Shown one piece after another: positions 10,682 through 22,466 of a stretch of 64,000 nt of DNA. Origin of the DNA: Exobasidium rhododendri (lineage: Eukaryota > Basidiomycota > Exobasidiomycetes > Exobasidiales > Exobasidiaceae); contig CP110632.1 in assembly GCA_026210745.1 (NCBI GenBank), positions 4,897,001-4,961,000 on the forward strand, written 5' to 3'. Each line of letters begins with the position of its first letter. Positions within the stretch are counted from its first letter, which is position 1. Under the pieces are notes generated by a model, which made no database searches, was not told the DNA's origin, and worked only from the letters and a program-made list of their open reading frames with translations. The position numbers and the translations under genes are program-made.

Positions 10682-13181
10682 CTAGGACAAGACAGCGACA
10701 AAGGCGAAATCAGCGTCGTCACGGTCACAAAGAGGCGTGATGTGCAGAGTCGTGTACTTTGACGCCTTTTCCTTGGCAGTGATCCAGCTCGGCAGTGCGG
10801 TAGAGGAAGAGCCAAGGACTCGTTTCTTGTTGTTGGTGCCGATCTGCTTGATTCCAGTCTTGATGCTGATGCTCTCGCCATTACTGACGGCGGCGAGAAT
10901 GGACCTTTGTATGACTCTCGTCTCTTCTCTGCTCGATCCCTGCACGATGCTGAGAAAGTCGGCGTGAACGAGAGGAGAGGCGTAGATTTGCTCCACATTA
11001 TCGACAGGCAGCTCAAAGAACTCGAGACAATCTCGCGTGGCAAATATAATCTCCTGCTTGGCTCGCATGAAGATGATCAGCTTGTTGTAGAGCGCAGAGT
11101 AGTAGTCGATCTGGTCTTCGATGCTGTGTGCCTCTCTCCTCATACTCCCTTCGATGCCGGCAAGAGTGAGAGTGTGTGGTGGTGGGGAGAGAGGAGAATG
11201 TGGGAGAGGGAACATGTTCCGCTTGCTTGACAGTCGGAACAGTTTGCTCATGGCACCTCGCGTCTTGTCGTGGAGAGGAGCAGCAGTTCGACTCTTGTCC
11301 TTGTGCCCGTCGAAATAATCGTGAGCTCCGGAAGCACCACTCTCACTACTGTGGACACTACTACTACTAGCACTTGCGCCGCTTGAGCTGGCGTTGCTGC
11401 CACTCGATCCGCTGTCCGTCGCTTCCCCTTTCGACTGAAGGTATTGTGCCAACGTGGGAGAGACTCCAGAATCCTTCAAAGGAGTCAAATTGGAAGTACA
11501 GGCCGATTCTTCTTCACTCAGGAACTGCAGCCCTTTCGAGCCGATGAATTGTCCACTGACGTTCGTTTGGCCGCCGATGAAGTACATCAGAGACCCCGTC
11601 GAGTCGTGGATCGGGATGATGGTCAGCAGGCAGATGAAGGGTGTCCCGTCGACGCGGTAATTTACCAGCAGCTCCGTGCAACTCTCCCCAATCTTGAGTT
11701 TCCGGCGAATTCGTTGAATACTCTCGGGCGATGTACCTGGGCCTTGTAAGAAGCGGCAATTTCGTCCTATGATCTGACGTCGTGGATAGCCGGTCACCTT
11801 TTCAAAGCCTGGAGAGACAAGGATGATGGGATTCTCGGGCAAGCGTGGATTGGTAAGACAGTAACAGTCGCCCAAGCCAGACGCTGTATTCTCATAATCA
11901 CGAAAGCTTCCCAGCCTCACTTTGTTGTGCTCTATCAGTTGTGCCCGTACGAACAACTGAAATTCAGACTTGTAGAGCGACTGCAGGAGGTGTTGCTGCA
12001 TAGGCCCCACAGATGCTTTCAGCTCGAATTGCTTCTTGAGGAGGAGGTAAAAGTCGTCACTCATTCCTTCTGGCAGATGCACAAAGTCGGGACTATCTTG
12101 AGCGAGGTAGAGATCAAAGAAGCCTTCACTAGCCTGGCAGATGGCTCGATTTGTTTGGACGTAGTGAAGCAGATCAAAGTACATGTCGAGCCTCTGTTCC
12201 GCTCCCGGACAGTGCTGAACCAGGTATGCACGAAACTTTTGTCGCCCTTGAGGAGTCGTGACGAGCTTCTCAAACACCTGCTCGTTTAGCAAACGCTGCA
12301 AGGACCAGTCAAGCTCCTCTTGCACGTTTCGATTCGGCCTCGAAGTGGCCTCGCCTGCGATGAGCGTGTCCCAGTCAGGAAGATTGCCGATCCCGGCCCA
12401 CTTTTCGTTGGATGGCTTTGCGGAAGGGGCCCAGTCTGTCAAGTCAGAGCAGAGTCCTGCCCGGCGGTAGCTGTTACCCTCGTGGATGTCTAAAAAGCTG
12501 GACTCCCTCCGTAGTCGAGCCGCATTGAATGATCTCGGTGACGACGTGGTGCTGTTGGCCTTTGGGGACGCATGTTGGCCGTCTGCGTCCCACCTTGTCT
12601 GTAGGCTACCAGCCGAGCGCGCTTTCTGTATGGCAGCCAGACGTAGGACCTCCGTCCTATCATTGTCTCCACTGTCACCTGCAAAGGTGCCTTGTCGAGA
12701 TCTCAAAGGCAGGCCACGAAGATTGAAATCGTCTAGCTCCTCAGCTTCCCCGTCTGATCCCACGTCCGAGTCGGAGGAGTAGAAGCAGTCATCTCGTGTG
12801 CACTCTCCTCCTTCCCTTGCAGAATCTGTCTGGTGAAGCAAGGGACTGTCATTCGGACTTCTGAGAGAGCTGGGGATAGAAGGGCAAGGCGACCTTGTAC
12901 CGCCCGCTCGACCAAAAGTGTCCGTCGACTGTCTCGCACTCGATCGAGGATTCCTGTATATGTTGCTATAAGGATGCTTCACTTCTGCCGCCATCTCTTT
13001 GTCCAAGCCCTCTGGTCGTATCGACTCATGAGAGAACCTATGCAGGAAGGAATGCTTTTGGTCCAGTGCGTCAAAGGTGTGCCTAGGGTGAAGACGAAGC
13101 AAGATCTTCAGCACAGATTCCCTCTTTGGTCTGATGCGATGTCTCAACTTACTCCCGCGACAGCGTCCTGAGAGTCGTCAT
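10682..13181 (-). CDS. RGS-LOV blue-light photoreceptor
   Basis: Exons 13181..13153 and 13082..10682 give 809 residues. The main frame opens only at a TTG, but an upstream ATG exon (MTTLRTLSRE) ends at GTAAGT, and a CCTAG acceptor joins it in phase. An RGS domain (about residues 265-398, from 'DWSLQRLLNEQVFEKLV') precedes a LOV-type PAS domain (about 408-517). The LOV core 'GRNCRFLQG' contains the cysteine that forms the light-driven flavin adduct, and 'FIGGQ' carries the flavin-sensing Gln. A Ser-rich linker and a second PAS-like C-terminal region follow. Fungal RGS-LOV proteins such as BcLOV4 are known to move to membranes on blue light. The second LOV flavin-contact Asn ('FWN' in phototropins) reads 'FIC'. 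G-protein signalling control is expected but not shown. Confidence 0.88.
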
Positions 13182-14387
13182 ATGAAGATGCTACACTAGG
13201 CGGACCGGCCGTAGTTGCAAGAAAAGAGATCAATGCGATTTACTGGTTCTTCAAGACTTACTATGGCGTCCACGACGATTGAAAGCGATGCCCTTGCTCG
13301 TTGTGGGCACGCACTGTGAGCAGACGACGTAGCGATGTAGCGATGCAGCGAGGTTGCGAGGTAGCGATGCAGCGATGGGGGCATGGAGGAAGGGAGCTGG
13401 CTGGATGTTTTCAGGTGCGACTTATACCCTGTCCGCGCATGCATCCCCGCATTCTGCTTTGGATGCCAATGATCAGCATGCGATCGTCAGAGCAAATTCT
13501 ATCTTTTCTCGTGCGATTGAAACGAATTTCGAATTCTGCTCTTATTCAGCCTGAATAGTGTTTTCCCATCGCTGTCCCTGATTTGAGTAGAAGGGGAAGA
13601 CGACCCTTACCACTCTTCGGGCCCGGGTTGTTGGGAAAAGTATTAGACGACTTCTAAAGGCAGAATTTGTTTGCAAAGGAAAGTCGGCAAAGTCTGATCG
13701 GGCGATGAAAAATGCAGGGTTCGGCCTGGTGTTGCATTTTTCTTTTGAAACATGTGCATTGCGACGCGTCTCTTCTCGTGTGCTGCTCTCCCCTTTACCT
13801 GATAATATATTCGCCTGTTTGTATTCCATTTTGACAGGTTGTTGATTCTACTCGGAAATTAAAAGTCAGAGCCTCGGTTTTTGTATTCTCGTTTCGTTCC
13901 AATGGATGCGACGCGACAAGAGCCATGAGAGAGAAAAGCGCCTCTCGATTCGGAAGGGAAAGAAGGGTCCGATCTAGCCATAAGCGGCCGTGAACCTTGA
14001 GTCCACATTTGGAACATCTGTCTGGGATGACATGAACGGAGCTAGTCTGAGGACTTCCTCGAGATCGACATTTACTACCAAGTCTGCAAGTATGCAAACG
14101 AGACCGCATGCGCAGGAGCGACTTATCTCATGTTTTATGGGTAAAGGAAAGCAAGCTCGAATACCACGCTGAGGAACGATTCGAGGTCACAGATCTGTCA
14201 GGATACGAGCCCACACGTGCAAGAGGAGTCCAGCCTTAGTATGCGCTACAGACAATCGCTCGTCCTGGATGGAGTCTTTGAATACTCGTGATGACGAAAG
14301 CACTACTAGCATACATGGCAAGGGAGAATCTCTTTCGTCTTCTTCCAGAAAGGGACTGCCCTCTGCTCAAAGGTAGAGACGTGGCGA
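13182..14387. other. Intergenic with an octamer repeat
   Basis: This 1.2-kb stretch lies upstream of the photoreceptor gene and holds no convincing gene. Apart from the octamer array at 13331-13378 I see nothing distinctive beyond AT-rich promoter-like sequence around 13790-13850. Confidence 0.5.
13331..13378. repeat. Tandem octamer repeat, six units of AGCGATGN type
   Basis: Six consecutive 8-bp units are visible: AGCGATGT, AGCGATGC, AGCGAGGT, TGCGAGGT, AGCGATGC, AGCGATGG. The array lies about 150 bp upstream of the photoreceptor start codon. Confidence 0.85.
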
Positions 14388-14867
14388 CTAAAGACGAGAT
14401 TGAAGAGTGACCTCACCAACATCGGCAGCGGCAAAGGGACTTTCAATTTCACACCTCGTGTTGGGCGAGATCCAGTACGTCTTGAGCACCTTCTTCGTGG
14501 TCTTGCTCCAGAAGCTCACCGTAAACTGCTGCCCGACGCCCTTTCCTCGAGTTCGATCGACCTGCACGTAGACGGTGCTTGCTTTGGTGTCCTTGTTCAC
14601 ATCCACCCCTGCAAAGACCGTGTAGAGGAAGGAGCTCGACGTCAAGCCGTTGTTCACCTCCCGAATGATGTTCTTGTGTGCCATCTTGTGGAAGCCTCCG
14701 TCCGATTTGGGATCCTCGAGGTCCACCGCCCCATTCTGCTCCCACACATAGTCTGTAGACTTGCTGTCGTTGTATTCAACGCATCGGACGACTGAGATTG
14801 CTGGTTGTGCGAGAGCAAGACTCGTGAGTCCCAAGAATAGTATGATGACAGTGGAGAGGAGCTGCAT
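14388..14867 (-). CDS. Small secreted protein, family A copy 2
   Basis: An intronless 159-residue protein with a signal peptide (LSTVIILFLGLTSLALAQ). It is a diverged paralogue of the protein at 8375-8866, with shared blocks 'KMAHKNIIREVN', 'VYVQVDRTRGKGVGQQF' and 'YWISPNTRCEIESPFAAAD'. The Cys pair (near residue 29 and in 'NTRCEIE') is conserved between copies, suggesting one disulfide. A TATA box (TATAAA on this strand) sits at about 14939-14946, some 75 bp before the ATG. Function unknown; secretion is inferred. Confidence 0.75.
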   Translation of the reverse strand: MQLLSTVIILFLGLTSLALAQPAISVVRCVEYNDSKSTDYVWEQNGAVDLEDPKSDGGFHKMAHKNIIREVNNGLTSSSFLYTVFAGVDVNKDTKASTVYVQVDRTRGKGVGQQFTVSFWSKTTKKVLKTYWISPNTRCEIESPFAAADVGEVTLQSRL

Positions 14868-15311
14868 TATTATTTGTTATCAGACAGGACAGGAGATTGG
14901 GATGAGGTGCACAACACGACGTCGCCGAGACGAGTAGCCTTTATAAGCGCCTATCCAGCCAATGTCGACGTCAGTGTGGCAGGAAGGCAACCATCCCGCT
15001 GGACCTGTCGATTGTCATGCTGTATACGTCCGTCCCAGCGCGCTCTTGGCGAGGAATCCGAATTGTGAAGAACACAGCAAACTGGACTCTTGTAGCGCTC
15101 TTCTAATTGCTCTTTCTCCGACCTTGGCAGCGAGAAGGGGGGCGCGATCGTTTCCGCGGAAAGAGTAACGTGTGTGCGTCTTCAGTCGCGTGACTATATA
15201 CCTCAAAACCCCGGAATGAAATAATGCCCCTGCGATTGTCCATCAGTATCACTATCACACAAAGCAAGATACCGAAATGATGTGAATGAATTCGCTCTAT
15301 GAAGTGTGTCT
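14868..15311. promoter_or_regulatory. Promoter region of secreted protein copy 2
   Basis: This 444-bp gap holds the TATA box at about 14939-14946 and the 3' flank of the next leftward gene. No gene is seen. Confidence 0.45.
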
Positions 15312-16023
15312 CTACGAAGTACAGGTGTGGGGGACGTATGTGATGTCGTCTAGGAGAACGATGTCGAGCGTGGGGTTTGTGCTGGTGAACTCGACCTTGT
15401 CGACACCGGTGAAGCCAGTGTGACACTTGGAGTACTGTGTCTTTGCTTTGTTTTGTCCGGCGGCCAGGATGTTGTCGGGCGTGTAGTTGAATTCTTGCAC
15501 GATCTTCTCCTTGCCCTCGTAGAAGCCGGTAGCGACGACTGTGCAGGCAGTGGGGACAGCGACTGCGCCGGTGACGGAATCGACGGCACATCCAAAGTAG
15601 AAAGACTTGAAGTCAAAGTATGTCGTTGAGCCGGTTGCGCCGATGTACGCAGTTCCATCGGTCGTTGTTTGTGGCAAGCCAGTGAGAATCTCGTTGCTGG
15701 GCGAGTGTGGAAGGACACCAGACAGTTCGGTCGACATGTAGCCGACAAAGGCGTTGTACTCCAATCCCTTGTAGGTACCGACGGGTGATGCCGCGGGGAG
15801 GACAGTTCCGAGCGCGTAACTCTGATCATCGAACTGTGAAGAGAGAGACGAAGATGTCAGTCGAACCGTCTGATTCAGGTCTTGGCTACTGTGTACATAC
15901 ATTCGCAGTGATCGAACTTTCGGCCTTGCAAGTACGACGCTTGGTAGATGGGGCGGCTTGTGTCTGACCAGCGAGGGCGACTAGCACAGTGAAGATGCAG
16001 GACAGTGAGGTGGTAGCAAGCAT
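15312..16023 (-). CDS. Secreted protein with predicted beta-rich domain, two exons
   Basis: Exons 16023..15901 and 15833..15312 (AAT|GTATGT donor, CACAG acceptor, phase 0) encode 214 residues. A signal peptide (SCIFTVLVALAGQTQA) ends near residue 22, followed by a possible basic processing site (KRR). The mature domain is rich in Gly, Thr and aromatic residues, with cysteines in 'YFGCAVDS', 'VPTACTVVA', 'YSKCHTGF' and 'VPHTCTS', enough for disulfides. It resembles uncharacterised secreted beta-sandwich proteins of plant-associated fungi, but I cannot name a family. A TATA box (TATAAAG) lies at about 16096-16102. Confidence 0.7.
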
Positions 16024-17654
16024 TGTGTAGTGAGGAAGAGTGTGGGGGTGGTGAAGTGTGTGAACAAGAGATGCACTGTTCGAAGACTGGTCTGTCTTTA
16101 TACCTTGTCGCCCTGTGCATGGAGAAGAACGTCCCATTGTACCTTGTGCCTGGACGTCATCGCCTGCAACAGACGACATTCCAGTGGGAGTCCCAAGGAA
16201 GAGACGAATCATGCCATTTTCCCCGTTCAAAAGAAGGAGTCTATTCAGGAGAAAAAGAGAGTTGTGCGCTAAGGTACCTTTCATGAGCCTAAGTCTTGAC
16301 CGATATGGTCATGCTTCTCGCATCGTGTGAAATCTGGGGTCCACCACTAGTCTTGAACACAGCGGAGAGCGAAAATGCAGGACAGCGGATCAATCAGAAT
16401 GGGTGCACTAGGGTGAAGGAGACTCCTCGTCATCGTGCAGTGGAACACTTCGGTCGTTCTTCTTAGTGCCTCTCCCAAAGAATGATTTTGAGGTGCTAGA
16501 ATATTGTGCGGAGGAGACGCACATCGGGAGAAGTCGCCGGTATTATAATTGTGTGCAACAAGAATTCGCGTGTCACTATAACTTTTCAACTCGACTGAAA
16601 TAGAAGAGGCACGGGTAAATAGGTCGACTAGCGTGATCGATCGCTGATGATGCACGTTTTCCGACGTCTGCTTTTCTCGTACCTCCACGCTGGTGACCTC
16701 ATTGTTCGAAGTTTGTCTGACGGCAGATGTGGAGATGACAGACAAAAGTGGAACGATGTCTCCCTCGAGTGCTTACCACATAGAACACGATCGTGGATCT
16801 GATCTGGTATGAAAGAATGTCTTTGAGTGGCTCATTCGCAGCATCGTCCTCTACTTCTTGAGAAGCAGCAGCTCCACTCACAATGGGGCAGCCACGCGAG
16901 AAGAACCAGTGAGCTGCACGTGGAGATTCGAAGTATCCGTGTGAAAGCGGCTGTTCGCAATTTGCCAAAGCTCTATTGTGGAGTGTGTCAGGTAGTCCAG
17001 CCATGTGTGCCTCATTGCCTTGCATCCTAGCTATCATGTATGTACATTATCAGGCGGAATGAATTGCCCAGTCGCTTCAGTGGGCATGGACAATGATGGA
17101 TGCTTGGGAGTATGTCAAGGAAAAGAACACATCGTTTGACCCGCTCACTTACTGTCCTACTTTTACCCTTGGGGAGCCACAAAAGCAACGTCGCAAGTAT
17201 GCACAAGCGTCCACTGCAGCTTATTTACGTCTTCTTGATAATGAATTATTTCTAGACGATTACTAACTACGCTGGTCCTCGTCGACAATGTCGCAAAGGC
17301 CCACGTGCGACTAGGTCACTCAATGAATGCTTCAGGTCTGGTACCGGTATGGGCTGTACAGGCTAGAGAAAGTGTGCCCTGTCTCTACGTAATCTTCTCG
17401 CCACGCGACGCCTCTCCTTGTACAGTGTGGCCATAGGAACATAAACAATTTAATATATTTGGCCGATGTGTCAACTTCAGATTTCCTTACCAAAACAAGC
17501 TTAATTTCACGCCAGGTCTAACAAATAATATAAGGATTTGGCTTCTTTCGCTTCATGAAATGTTACCTTACCGCAAGACTCTACCACAGATATTCACTTC
17601 GGCTCGACGCTGCTAGAAATCCAACCTTGCAGCTGTCGACTGACGACAATTCGA
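16024..17654. other. Intergenic boundary between the secretion island and the metabolic cluster
   Basis: 1.6 kb without a supported gene. A leftward open frame from an ATG at 17037 runs about 80 codons to a possible GTAAGC donor near 16778, but the continuation shows no protein character. E-box hexamers CACGTG occur near 16916 and 17301. Confidence 0.45.
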
Positions 17655-19521
17655 TCACCATTCGAGGAACGATCCCCACAGCACTGCAAAAAGAATGCTT
17701 GGATGCATGAATGCGGCTGAGCCTTTGGCACCATAGATGACGTCGACCAGGGTGTTCATTTTGGTGACGTCGTCGTATTTGTGCATGTACTTCATCAGGT
17801 TGAACATGACCTTACCCTGTGCCCTTCCCACGCCCGCTGCTACCTGCTCCTTGTTGAGAACCTGTATCTCAGGCGCTGTGAAATCCATTGCGCGATTGGA
17901 AGCAAATTGACGGTACGACTTTGGAGCCCTTTTGATGTCGAAATCTGCCACGACGTCGGCAACTCCTTCGTTTTCAGATAGACTGGTCGATAATGTTAAG
18001 GCGTCCGTCACGGCCTTTTGGGTGCCTTGTCCAAACGCTGGGTTTAGTTTGCCGTAAGCGTCGCCCATCAAAGCCATGTTCTTCGGCAAGTGTCGATTTT
18101 TGGCGTCTGGCACGGTCATGTAGCTCTCTTCGTCCCTGGCTTTGATGAACTTGACCTTCTGTCCGGTGATCTTTTCATTCTGCAGCAGAAGATCGCAAGT
18201 CTCATCTAGCCAAGAGCCTGCTTCCTCTCCCGTGGCGGTGAAATACGTGTGTTTTGCATGCTCGCGGAAAGAGTTGACGCACTTTGGCATATCGCTCATG
18301 CTCGTATCATATGCCATGGCCGCAAGGCAATCTACGAGGCGGAATAGTTTCAGGTTTACGTCAAGACAAATCTCGTAATCAAACATTCTTCCACACTCAC
18401 AGCTGTCGTTGTCCGTGTGACTCATGAGCGCAAATTTACCAGTGCCTCTAAAGACGGTACTGACCAGCATAACGTGGCACGAGTCACGCCAGCTATTTGC
18501 GCCTTGTTGAAGCGTAGGCATAGGCATCTGATCGACGATGGACTTATCCAAAGGCACATTCGTCGTAGAATAGGACACGTTCATCTTGTAGCTCTCTTCT
18601 TTTGGAATGCGAAAATTGTCATTATTCTCGATAAGGTGGCGATAGACTCGGGCGGCACCGGAACAGTCGAGTAACAAATCGCAGTCGATCTTCAGAATAC
18701 TCTCGTCACCGGCCTTGACACAGACTTGACTGATGGTGAGCGCATCTTGTTTGTGGTAAAGCAGACTGTCAACGGTTCCGTGGCAATAAGTGAGACCGGG
18801 CGTGTGGTGCTTTGTCAAGTCGACCAGAAGGTTCTGCATCTGAGGACGTGAGAAGCGCATGACATCACCGCCACCGTGGCCGAGACTGTGGATGCCGCCA
18901 TTCCATCGAAGCTTCATCTTCCCCAGCTGGAAAAGAAATGGCATCGAGGATCTTTGACCGATGATGCCTCCTCGCCTGTTGACCTGATCAGCAAACTCTT
19001 CCGGCCAGATAACTTGCAGTGCCTCCACGACCAGAGGCCCAAAGGCATGCGCTGTTGCAAAGGAGGGCACGTCGTCTTGAGACTCAATCGTCAGATCTGT
19101 GACATGTGTCTCGCTCACCCTGGTTGTATTGCATGGTCTTCTGCGCAAGCTTTTCTTTCGTCTCCGCCGGCTCTACGATAACCACGCGCTCGTAGAATCT
19201 CGTGGCGACGGCGGCAGTCATACATCCGGCAAGTCTGGTAGTGCACGCGAGGATTCACAGGGCGTGGGGAGGTCAGTGACAATTTGGTCGATGTAGTCAG
19301 GTCCTCAAAACCACTCACCCTCCGCCAGCGACTACACAGACGCCTTTACGCTTCTTGGCTCCTTGCCCTTTTCCTTGAAGATTGCTAATTTGCGCAAAAA
19401 GTTCGAGGTCCTTGACTGCTGTTTCCTTTGTGTCTGACTTTTTTACGATGTGAGACCAGGCAAAACGCCAACACAAGAGGGTGACAAGAACAATAAGAAG
19501 AAAAGTAGAAATCATGCTCAT
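17655..19521 (-). CDS. Membrane-anchored FAD-dependent monooxygenase 1
   Basis: Exons 19521..19319, 19234..19119 and 19051..17655 join in phase to give 571 residues. An N-terminal membrane helix (TFLLIVLVTLLCWRFAW) is followed by the dinucleotide-binding motif 'CVVAGGGLAGCMTAA' and a strand ending in an acidic residue (VVIVEPA). The second FAD motif is 'MALMGDAYGKLNPAFGQGT', typical of FAD epoxidase/hydroxylase relatives with NPxxGQG. The third exon must start at 19051 so that 'QYNQAHAFGPLVVEAL' lines up with 'GQWAQVHGFHTVVIRTM' in the paralogue at 46151. Such enzymes use NAD(P)H or a reductase to insert one oxygen atom; the substrate is unknown. The membrane anchor suggests the ER and a hydrophobic substrate. 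The ATG at 19521 follows a TATATATA box near 19597. Confidence 0.82.
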
Positions 19522-20360
19522 ACTTTCGTGCAATGCAATACCAGACGGGAAAAATGATGCTTAGTAGTCATCATTTGAGTTAGTGACGACATGCAAATAT
19601 ATATAGATGGACAAGAGAACGGATCGTTACCATATTCTACGAGCGAATTTGGCATTCTACGAGCGAATTTGGATGTACCCTATGGGGAAAGAGAACCTCG
19701 CGCCAACTTACACGGGGTACAGACTCAGCTTTTTCTTAGATTCCCGTCAACGGAAACATTCCCACATGCTCGACAGCGGGGATTCAGGACGACTAGACGC
19801 GCGCCCCTTTCGCTATCAAGAGCGCGGGCATTGACCTTGGGTGAGTAATCTGGACTACGTACCACGAGAGGAGCCATGAGTAGCAAAACTTGCGCAGTTG
19901 CTCGATCGAACGAGTTTTCGATGCCATCACCACAAGGTAGCGACTGCTTCTCTTCTAAGCATAGCTCAGCAACCCAAATTTGGTCTGCTTCCGCGCGACG
20001 AGCCGTGATGCGTTGCAAGCCTCAAAATTACACCTACGAGGAAGTGAGGATCAAACGACAGTGAAGATCAAATATCGATGCCTATCGAAGGATTTTAACT
20101 CTATCGCAACCTCAAGTATAGTACATATCATGTTTATTGCGGTGTTAGATAGAGAGATATTCTGATATACAGCGCAGTCAGGTAATGGAAAGCGTCCAAT
20201 GGAGGTCTGTGTAATTTCTATGTTAAGGTGTGTCGAGGAGCTAATTATGTTTTTGCTGGCTTGAGGCTGAGCGCAATACCGGCCTAAGCATGGGTATCCA
20301 ATAATACCTGTTGACAGCTTTATGAATATGTGTTCATCCCTCGATGTTGATGCAGGGAAA
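19522..20360. promoter_or_regulatory. Promoter of monooxygenase 1 with a 20-bp duplication
   Basis: An 839-bp non-coding stretch. A TATATATA box is at about 19597-19604. A 20-bp period direct repeat is annotated separately. Confidence 0.5.
19634..19672. repeat. Direct repeat, two copies of ATTCTACGAGCGAATTTGG
   Basis: The 19-mer occurs at 19634-19652 and again at 19654-19672, exact in both copies. It lies about 110 bp upstream of the monooxygenase 1 start, just beyond the TATA box. Confidence 0.9.
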
Positions 20361-21254
20361 TCAATGAAGGAGGCCACTGGCCTCCACGGATGCAAAGATA
20401 GACCGGTTACTGCGATCCATTGGTAACTTTTGCAAACTATTACCGAAACCGAAGCCGGCTGCAGAATTGATGGCAGCACTTCCAAAGTTATTCTCCATCA
20501 AGTGATTGAGATTCGCGGCAGAGATGGGCATCATGGAAAGGTCGAGATCGCGGGTTCGTAGTTGTGACTGGCTGAAATCAGAGGTGTAGAAGCTATCGGC
20601 TGGTGTCGCTGGTGTCGCTAGAGTTGCTATTGCACTCTGAAATGCTTGAAAAGACTCCGAAGGATTGGCGATGTATGACATGACACCAGCAGTGTTGTTG
20701 AATGGGAATAACGAGCTTGAAATGCCATCGAGCGAGAGCCGTGCTCGAGGAGAATGTTCTTGTGAAGACATTCGAGAGGAGCTGAGGGATGATGAAACAG
20801 CATAGTGAGATGTCGAGTCGTCGAAGCAAGTACTTTCAGGTGACTTGAAATTATCATCATCTGCAGGAAAGAGCCTGCAATCAGAAGTGTGCTTTGGATC
20901 TAGTCTTTGAGGTAGTACGAGATCTGCTTCGACAGACGACGATCTCGGTAGTAAGCCTTGCTCCACACGATACTCGTTGAGCTCTTTCATCATTCTTTGC
21001 TTTTCATTTATGATCTCTGTGACTATGTGACGAAGTCCAGACTCGACATCGTACGCGCAGTGCACAAATTCCAAAGACTTTTCGATGATGAATACTTTGG
21101 AAGGTCGTTGTACCTTTCGAGTTGACGGCATCTTCGAAGCCAATTCAAGAAATCGATCATTCAGTGACTCTCGTCGAGCTCTTTCCACGGTATTGTGCGT
21201 CTGTCTACGCTCTATGGGCGCTGCTTTGCGACCTGATCCACTTTGAGACCTCAT
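20361..21254 (-). CDS. bHLH transcription factor 1
   Basis: A single-exon 297-residue protein. Residues about 16-70 form a basic helix-loop-helix domain ('ERRQTHNTVERARRESLN', then 'VFIIEKSLEFV'). The basic region has the His-Glu-Arg trio expected to read CACGTG-type E-boxes. A Ser-rich middle and a conserved C-terminal block ('LSMMPISAANLNHLMENN', 'SIFASVEASGLLH') recur in bHLH 2 at 32621. I chose the ATG at 21254 over the in-frame ATG at 21395 because a TATA-like TTATAAGAG lies between them (about 21370) and because the paralogue starts at the equivalent place. Likely a pathway-specific regulator of the surrounding enzymes. Confidence 0.85.
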   Translation of the reverse strand: MRSQSGSGRKAAPIERRQTHNTVERARRESLNDRFLELASKMPSTRKVQRPSKVFIIEKSLEFVHCAYDVESGLRHIVTEIINEKQRMMKELNEYRVEQGLLPRSSSVEADLVLPQRLDPKHTSDCRLFPADDDNFKSPESTCFDDSTSHYAVSSSLSSSRMSSQEHSPRARLSLDGISSSLFPFNNTAGVMSYIANPSESFQAFQSAIATLATPATPADSFYTSDFSQSQLRTRDLDLSMMPISAANLNHLMENNFGSAAINSAAGFGFGNSLQKLPMDRSNRSIFASVEASGLLH

Positions 21255-22466
21255 GATAAGTAGCGGAGAAGGGGAGGATAATGCTTGCAGAGTGTTTTGT
21301 GAGTATGAGACTGGCTTCAGATGTGATGCTCGAATGACGATATCAAAGAGGGTGTCGCTGGTGTCCTCTCTTATAAGAGCAAACGCTTCCTTCATCTGAT
21401 GCTTGGGTTAGCGATGCCTCCTAGGAGGAAGGGGAAGCAGAATCTGTCATATGCAGCTCTGATCACAATCTCACACCTCCGGTGCCAAACATTCGAGTCA
21501 TGCATGCCGCCTGAGCTTAAAATTTGTAACGATTATGCAAAGATTGCGGAGTTGGATTTTGTTTCCATTCTTAAACCCGCCGGGCGATTGTTAAGATTGA
21601 CGCGGGGGAAGTGACTGATCTCCGTTTTTCGAAAGCCGTCAACAAGAAGAAGCGGCGACCCGCACTTAAAAAGAGAAGCCGACAAGAAGCGAGTTGCAGT
21701 GATTGAAAATGCACGACTAGCTTGCTTTCTGGTGACAACCAAAGTTGCGTTCTATTCTCTGGACTCACCGCTATCCAACCAAGATGAACGGTCCAACACC
21801 TCACCGCAAGGTCGGAAACTATGTACCAATGAATACCGAGAGTGTTCTGATGCGTGTTTCTACAGATGTAGAGTGTCCGAGACAAATGACAGACGCACAT
21901 TCCGGTTGCAAGGATTTCGACAGCTGTAATCTTCAGAAAACATGATAGTCCTACATTTATCATTACCAGGGACAGGAGGAACGAATCAGAAAATTAAATT
22001 ATATTGCGAAAAGCTAGTCGGGAAAACGATCTTACAATGCAAAGTATGGAGGGGATTACATGGACCAGAGTAGTAGACATGGCAGCTCCAGCCACTGCAG
22101 CTATCAGGTGGTATTGCTGTGCTATGAAATTTTACTCGAGTTAGATTCTCGTGAATGTTGTATTTGCCGATAGTCTGCAAGACACCAGTAGGACGAAGCG
22201 ACTCTAAATTACCGATCCAGTCTGATGTGTTCAGTGACAGCACGTATTGTCCTACAAAGTTGTTGGGACGGTATACAGTAGCACTGAGCGATCTGCCTTT
22301 GTATACTGCCAGAGCATCGCACGGCATTCCGAGTCAGATGGGAGATCTTCCTCATTCAGAAAACAAACCGGTATGAGGAACATCTGTAATTTGCTGCGTA
22401 CATCGAACAAAGACAGCCCCAATATAGAACTACTATTCAGACTCGTGGCCGTTTCTTCGCAATACC
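21255..22466. promoter_or_regulatory. Upstream region of bHLH 1
   Basis: 1.2 kb without a recognised gene. Two segments resemble the region upstream of bHLH 2: the TTCGAGTCATGCA block near 21492 and the AAAGCCGTCAA block near 21633. Leftward open frames around 21986-22327 have no recognisable protein features. Confidence 0.5.

Noticed and set aside
16347-17037. Two leftward open frames that could form a two-exon gene
   Set aside because: The first has an ATG and a GTAAGC donor, but the sequence after any acceptor shows no protein pattern or family.
21986-22327. Leftward 113-codon open frame
   Set aside because: No recognisable motif, unusual composition, and it lies in the bHLH 1 upstream region without a promoter signal.
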